Source: Paramecium sonneborni
Taxonomy: Eukaryota; Ciliophora; Oligohymenophorea; Peniculida; Parameciidae
NCBI GenBank assembly: GCA_905182985.1
Contig: CAJJDN010000244.1
Coordinates: 15,461-49,630 of the forward strand
DNA: 34,170 nucleotides
Reading direction: 5' to 3'
Shown piece by piece: positions 28,897-34,170 of the stretch (within the stretch, counting starts at the first letter, position 1; each line of letters starts with the position of its first letter). The notes beneath the pieces are model-generated. The model was given only the letters and a program-made list of their open reading frames with translations. It did not search any database and was not told where the DNA came from. The position numbers were made by a program, and so were the translations under genes.

Positions 28897-31200
28897 TCAA
28901 ATCAATATAAATAAGTTTTCCAATTATTGAATTTAATTTTCTACAGTGCTTTATTTATTAATTAGATTATCCATTTTAATTTGAGTTATTCTTTCTTTTA
29001 ATTTGTTATCTGTAAAAAATCTGGTTGAACTTTCATCAAAAATTGAATGTATTTTTCCATCTAATCTTTTTTCATCTCTATTTTACTTAACAAATAATTA
29101 ATTAAGTTTGGGTAAAACATAAAAGAGACTGTTCGTTTATTAAAATATTAGATAGTATTTTCGATAATTTGTTGAAGCTAAACTTTTTGGTCTTCAGAAT
29201 ATATTTATAATGGTACTTATATCTGGGACTAAGTTTAAATCAAATGTAGGGTAATAAATTTTAGATTTCAGCGATTTTTCTTTAAAATTCTATTGGTTAA
29301 TTATGTGTAGGTAATTTTCATGAACAGTTTGCACTAATTAATCTAAAATACTTCTGACTTTTGTTATTCTACTTTCAAAGACAGATGGTAACTAATAAGC
29401 GAATGGTTGAAATGAAGGTAAATTTTCAATTAGAATATCCTTAGGAACAATTTAAATAGATTTTTCTACAATTTTTATTTAATAAAGCTCTTAATCAAGT
29501 TTCAATAATTATCCAATCTATAAGATCCTGAAAGCTTTAGTTTTAATTTCATAAGCGATTGGCTTTTATTTCTTCCAATAAGTCCATTCGATAGTTTTCA
29601 TGGTTTATAACAATTATTCAAATTTAAGTGGCAAAGAATAATAATCTTAAATTAATCCAAACCTTTATCTAAGACTTCTAAAGTTGATTGTTTAAGAAGG
29701 AATTTATTAAATTTATGTGTATTTCATAGCTAAGATATCACTCAAATGCCTTGTGGATTCATCATTCCCTTATGATTAATTTTCTTACTAAGTTTTTATT
29801 AGTTTATTACTATCCATTTGATTTATATTATTAATTACTAGAAAAATATTATATACATAATGCTCATTCTACTTTTTAGATTTTATAAAAATAATAAGAA
29901 CATAAATAAAAAATGTAACAATAATTATGATTCCAAAATGCTTCAAATTCTTTCAAGTTCATATCTATCTCTTAGAATATCTGCAATTATAGGTTTGCTA
30001 ATTAACCAATAAGCATTCCGCTTGTCAATCTAAAATGATATGAAGATTATTAATACAATGCAATTGTTTGAATCGGATAGTGAAATACTAAGAATTCATT
30101 TAAGATATTTTTCTTGATATTAAAGTTAAGGTTTCTATTATTATTTCTATTATGGTTGAACTAGTTATCCTTAATTATCTTTGTGAATTTTCAATTTTCT
30201 AGAATTTTAATACATGAATAAATACCTTAATGTTCTTAAACTTCATCTACATCAACTTCTAATTATTTTATCCAAAAATAATCAATTGATAAAATCAGAA
30301 TAGTAAGGTTTTTTGGAATGCAAGTCCATAGTTATAATTCTATTCCTCCTTAGTGGTTATTTTAATAATTTAGCTTTGAATCTGCATCCTAAGTTTAAAT
30401 AATTAGTCTGTAAATTCTGAAATAATGTTGTTAGAATTTTTACTAATGTTTTATATTTCATTTTTTTTATGATAATCAAAGACACAGATTTACTACCTTT
30501 TAGGTGAAAATTGAAAATACATTATGATAGAAGCATGAATGGCGCACGTATATAATTTAGAAGAAGCATAGTTTTATCCTTTTACTGATTCTTCATTATT
30601 TCTTTAAAAAATTTAATAACAATTCCAAATTAATGGATCCATTTATTTACTATTAAAATTAATAATTTTATCAAAGAATGTATTATAGGTTTTTCATCCC
30701 TTGTTATGATTTCTTCCACAATTTATCTTCAAAATCTTATAATTAACTACCAGATAATATTGACTGACTGCCAAATATATTTTAACAAGAAATCATACTT
30801 ATGCGTTGTATCGATTCGAATATATAGTACTAAATTGTATGTTCAACATCAATGTAAAATGCATTTTTTTAAATTAATACTTGGCTTATATGGAGAAAAA
30901 ATATTGAGATAAACACTTTATTTATTAATTTTTATAATTGATAAACCAAATTTAAAGAGACAATTTTTAACCAAATCAACTTGCACTATAGAATTTAGGT
31001 TTTTTTTTATTTTTCTAGTATATACAAAGATAATAGCTATTTTTTAGACTTTGGCCTTTGTATTTCATCTGTTGATCCTTCACTTTAAAGCTAAGTTGTT
31101 ATTTGGTTTAGAAGATTCACATGTGAAATATATTCAGATAAATATTGTAAAGAAATTCCAATTTATTCTATAAAAAATATTATGCATATTAAATTCCTTT
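28897..31200 (-). pseudogene. Unrecognised membrane protein, several frame breaks
   Basis: A long succession of convincing minus-strand frames runs from about 31200 to TGA at 28897-28899. From the N-terminal side it reads GISLQYLSEYISHVNLLNQI, PKSKKQLLSLYILEKQKKNL, NIFSPYKPSINLKK, a shift, FYIDVEHTIQYYIFESIQRI, another shift, NYASSKLYTCAIHASIIMYF, IDYFWIKQLEVDVDEV, a membrane helix GIIIIVTFFIYVLIIFIKSK (near 29940-29885), and a cytoplasmic-type region with FRSLRQRFGLIQDYYSLPLK, QIVPKDILIENLPSFQPFAY and LPSVFESRITKVRSILDQLV. The piece 29949-29194 is open for about 250 codons. Breaks occur near 30850, 30700, 30310, 30190, 29950, 29195 and 29060. Some could be unrecognised introns or retained IESs. 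The architecture is one helix with a large ectodomain and a helical cytoplasmic tail; I do not recognise the family. Confidence 0.5.
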
Positions 31201-31239
31201 TATTATATAGAATTCTATTATATTTAAAATTAATTGTTA

Positions 31240-33345
31240 ATGATATTACTCATTTTTTTCAGCTTTATAACTCATCAAACTGTGGTTTATTGGTTCGAGG
31301 CAAAATCTTAAATAAGAACTGGTAATTTCTATAAGTGATTTTTATATTTTAGGATGTAGCATTTCTTAGGTAATGATATGTTTAATTACAAAAGTGTTTA
31401 GTAATTATTTCGATTTTTATTTGGAAAACAAACCATTTTAGAGTTATTAGTCAATATTAGAAGTTTATAACTGTGGCGGTGAACATTTACGGGTAGTTTC
31501 CCTAAATTTAAAACATAACAGAAGAGCTCTTTGGATTTATATGGCATTCAATGAAGGAGGATTGTATCAATTTTAATTAAGTATCTAAATGTTAATATGA
31601 ATGTGCTGGATGTATAGGGAATTATCAACAGTTTAGTTTATCTTGGAAGCTGCATTAATATTCATTCGATTAGAAATTGATCACAAATTCTGATGGATGG
31701 ACTTTTGTTTCATTATATAATTATTAAACTTACTTCTTATGCGGAAACTGCAATTTTTTGAAATTTATGGAAATAAGATACTCTACTCAATTACCTCCTC
31801 ATTAAGATATACTAATACGGTTTTTTAAATCATCTTCTATTAATATAATAGTTGACTATTAATGCGGTAAATAAACAATAAGTTCTATTAATTAATCAGT
31901 AGAAATATTTATAAGTAATCATCTTGATCTTTTTTTATAACTAAATATTAAAACCCAATCAGCTACATCTTATAGTGAAATAAGAGATTTTGAAGTATTT
32001 TACACTTAGCCAAAAATGAGGATTAACAATTTGAATGAAGGTTGTTTAGAGTAGATTGGCGATAAATGTCTAATAAAGGTTGGACATTGGATGAATTTCT
32101 AGAAAATTGTATTCCATTTTGTGGGGATGGAATCATTAAAGGTTAAGAAGAATGTGATGACAGCAATCAAATATCAAGTGATTCTTGTTACTAATGTAAA
32201 TATTTATGCAAAGACTTTTATTAAATTTGCTAATTGGAATTTGTTAATAATATTAAGATGGAATTTAAACTTAGTTAGAAATGAGGATTAACAATTTAAA
32301 TGAAGGTTGTTTAGAGTATATTGATGATAAATGTCTACTATGCTAAGAAGGTTGGGTTTAAGATAAATTTCTACAAAATTGTCATCCAATATGTGGTGAT
32401 GGAATCACTCAAGGCTAAGAAGAATGTGATGACGGCGATCGAATATCTTAAGAATCATGCTATTTATGCAAATATTCTTGCATAAACTTTTGTTTAGTTT
32501 GTTAATTTGGAATCTGTTAAAAATGTGAAGATGGATTTGTTATTAATGGCAATTTTAATTGTGATCCTTTATACGGGGATGGTAATTTAATCCCTTATTC
32601 AGCTGAATAATGTGAATTGACAGTTAATGAGGTTTAGTATGGTTGTCAAGATTGCAGATTTATATCAATTGAACATTGTAAAACTAACAAATTTTCAATT
32701 TGCTTAGAGTGTGAAGTAGGATTTGTTATGATTGACAACATATGTTTCCCTAACTGTGGAGATAAATTCATCCTATAATAATATGAAGACTGTGATGATG
32801 ATAATTAACAACCATATGATGGTTGCTTTTAATGCTAGTTTCAATGCAGTGAAGATTGCAAAATATGTGAGCGAGGATAATGCATTTTAAAATGTGAAAA
32901 TGGATATGAGTTTGTTAATAATAGTTGTCTCTCTGTATGTGATGATTAAATTGTCACAAAAGAAGAGGATTGTGATGATGGTAATTTGCAACCTTATGAT
33001 GGTTGTTAATTATAGTTAAATTTTTTATAAAATACATAATTTAGTTTATAGATAGGATTTGTGATAACAAAAACCATAAGAAATTTATAATTAATCAATT
33101 ATTTATAATGTAAATAAGCTTAATTAGATATAATCATTTCATAAAGCGAAAGTTTAAAAAAACAAATTGAATCAAAAATTACAGCATTGAATTATTAATA
33201 TGTGGATGGATTAAAATCAAAATTTAAAAAACAACCCTAAATTAGAACTCAAATTTGTCTTAAAGCAATTTTTTAAGTATCTAAACTGAATAATATAAAA
33301 AAAGAGTTAAATTTTGTATTTGTCAAATTATATTTTTAAGTTTGA
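31240..33345 (+). pseudogene. Secreted cysteine-rich CGDG/ECDDGN-repeat protein with frame lesions
   Basis: The ATG at 31240 gives a signal peptide, MILLIFFSFITHQTVVYWFE. A 31-base intron (31322-31352) follows. A beta-rich N-terminal region comes next (LEVYNCGGEHLRVVSLNLKH, WTFVSLYNYQTYFLCGNCNF), then at least four disulfide repeats: CGDGIIKGQEECDDSNQI, CGDGITQGQEECDDGDRI, CGDKFILQQYEDCDDDNQ and CDDQIVTKEEDCDDGNLQP with PYDGC. After the last repeat a Gln/Lys-rich tail runs to TGA 33343-33345. Frame damage: an extra base near 31576, a 7-base loss near 32075 in the first tandem unit, and a frame change between 32243 and 32281. It is therefore probably a pseudogene or a variant with sequencing errors. 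The repeats are DUF4215/Myxococcus-type, usual in ciliate secreted or surface proteins. It is a paralogue of 8880-10230. Confidence 0.72.
32016..32525 (+). repeat. Tandem 265-bp duplication inside the cysteine-rich gene
   Basis: The unit beginning ATGAGGATTAACAATTT at 32016 recurs at 32281. Both contain GAAGGTTGTTTAGAGTA, GATAAATGTCTA, GATGGAATCA and AAGAAGAATGTGATGAC in the same order, with substitutions scattered between them. Unit 1 lacks about 7 bases after GATAAATGTCTA compared with unit 2, which destroys its frame; unit 2 reads CLEYIDDKCLLCQEGWVQDK normally. It is an older, diverged tandem duplication within the gene, unlike the identical assembly duplicates elsewhere. Confidence 0.75.
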
Positions 33346-33394
33346 TTTTGGAAAATGACTTATATATTAATTCATAACTAAATTAATATTATTT

Positions 33395-33511
33395 TCATTC
33401 CATTCCCTAAAATTTTCTAACTTATATATTTTCTGTAGCATAATCCCACGTTTTTATATACTCAGCATCATCACTTACGATTCCAAATATCCAAGGGTGA
33501 GAGAGATGCAT
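33395..33511 (-). pseudogene. Possible single WD40 blade
   Basis: A 38-codon minus-strand frame (ATG 33509-33511, TGA 33395-33397) reads MHLSHPWIFGIVSDDAEYIK then TWDYATENIQVRKFQG. The order HPW(I/L)F..SDD..IK.WD..T is that of one WD40 blade as in spliceosomal or coatomer propellers. Nothing before or after matches, so this is at best an orphan fragment of a larger gene. Confidence 0.3.
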
Positions 33512-33686
33512 TTTGAACCTTCACTGGTACATTTTATAGGACCTAATTAATTAAAACATTTATTGAATGTTTCAGTATTAATTGCTAAATCTCTATTTCG
33601 AATTTGATAATTAAAAAATTATAAATAATGAAAAAAATTAAAGGGTGAAATGAACAATCACATTTTTGTAAAATTATTAAGATGTA

Positions 33687-34170
33687 TCAATTTAATTAAA
33701 GCCAATATTATCTTTTAATTTTTTATTCTTCAATTAACTAATCAACTTCATTTTTATGAAGCCATCTAATTCCTTTTCCATCATTCCATTCACCAATTTT
33801 CACTTCTTTATTTTATAAATAATAGATTCCAATTCCATTTTATCTTCCTAAGAAATAAGATAATAATACAACCTTATATCCAGATTCCTATTAACTTTCT
33901 ACCATCAGGCCATTCAAACACGCCTTTACCATGTTTTTTATCTTTTTCATGTTCCTATTATCTATGAGGATCATTACACCAGTATATCTACGACCATCTT
34001 GCCATATAATATATCCTTTGCCATGCATTTTATTTTTTTAAAATTATCCTTTATAAACTCTATTATCTGGCCAAATATAAGTTCCTTCTCCATGCAAATC
34101 ATTTTATAAGAATTCTCCTAAAAAATAGAATAATAAGTATATACCATCATATCTAGAACCATCAGCAAAA
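33687..34170 (-). CDS. MORN-repeat protein, 3' part, intact
   Basis: The gene enters from the right edge (frame from 34169) and ends at TGA 33687-33689. Three introns restore a perfect frame: 34118-34144 (27 nt), 33955-33977 (23 nt) and 33848-33872 (25 nt). The protein reads YDGEFLQNDLHGEGTYIWPD, YKGQFQKNKMHGKGYIIWQD, YTGEHEKDKKHGKGVFEWPD, LIGIWIQGRQNGIGIYYLQN and KIGEWNDGKGIRWLHKNEVD, then a short charged tail. These are consecutive 23-residue MORN repeats (Y-x-G-x-W/F...G-x-G-x-x-x-W). MORN proteins attach to membranes or the cortex or scaffold other proteins. A broken close relative in the same orientation is at 1390-2080. The 5' part lies outside the window. Confidence 0.9.

Noticed and set aside
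30706..30912. 68-codon plus-strand frame
   Set aside because: The minus strand carries a far better coding signal (FYIDVEHTIQYYIFESIQRI) at the same place.

Overview
The window is nuclear DNA of a ciliate, almost certainly a Paramecium species. TAA and TAG occur throughout long conserved reading frames as glutamine, and frames end at TGA (ciliate nuclear code). Genes are cut by GT..AG introns of only about 20-31 bases. The DNA is very AT-rich. The families also fit: TPR proteins with a B-box-like zinc finger, MORN proteins, CGDG..ECDDGN cysteine-rich secreted proteins, WD40 proteins and a RING-H2 membrane protein. Two short TA-bounded insertions with Paramecium IES-type ends can be seen directly. 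No tRNA, rRNA, CRISPR array or telomeric repeat was recognised.

Layout. 1-2.1 kb: remnants of a TPR gene, a GxYxxGxKxGxW repeat gene and a MORN gene. 3.4-6.0 kb: an apparently intact B-box/TPR gene with 14 inferred introns. 6.3-10.2 kb: three damaged minus-strand genes (SPRY-like, B-box/TPR, cysteine-rich). 10.4-13.1 kb: a RING-H2 membrane-protein gene, present twice because of an assembly break. 13.3-18.0 kb: minus-strand fragments and a long WD40 pseudogene crossing a false 901-base gap. 18.1-21.5 kb: a tetraspanin-like fragment, AT-rich DNA and a second assembly duplication. 21.5-26.4 kb: a row of broken genes (coiled-coil, protein kinase, cysteine-rich surface-type, Rab GTPase, eEF2). 27.2-28.2 kb: an intact WD40-like gene. 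28.4-31.2 kb: minus-strand frames of an unrecognised membrane protein. 31.2-33.3 kb: a cysteine-rich secreted protein. 33.7-34.2 kb: an intact MORN gene running off the end.

The most informative structure is three pairs of identical tandem blocks, each pair separated by N. They are overlapping contig ends that were never merged. In two pairs the copies differ only by one insertion, 28 bp and 56 bp. Each insertion is bounded by TA and both its ends match the IES consensus TAYAGYNR at 7 of 8 positions; the other copy is the clean excised junction with a single TA. The sequenced material therefore held both IES-retaining and IES-excised molecules, and the IES polymorphism probably broke the assembly.

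The genes do not form one pathway. Intact genes (TPR, WD40-like, MORN) sit among many with frameshifts and in-frame TGA codons that still keep their small introns. This suggests a pseudogene-rich accessory or subtelomere-like region, or germline-limited DNA. All calls come from reading the sequence by eye; family names rest on recalled motifs, not on searches.
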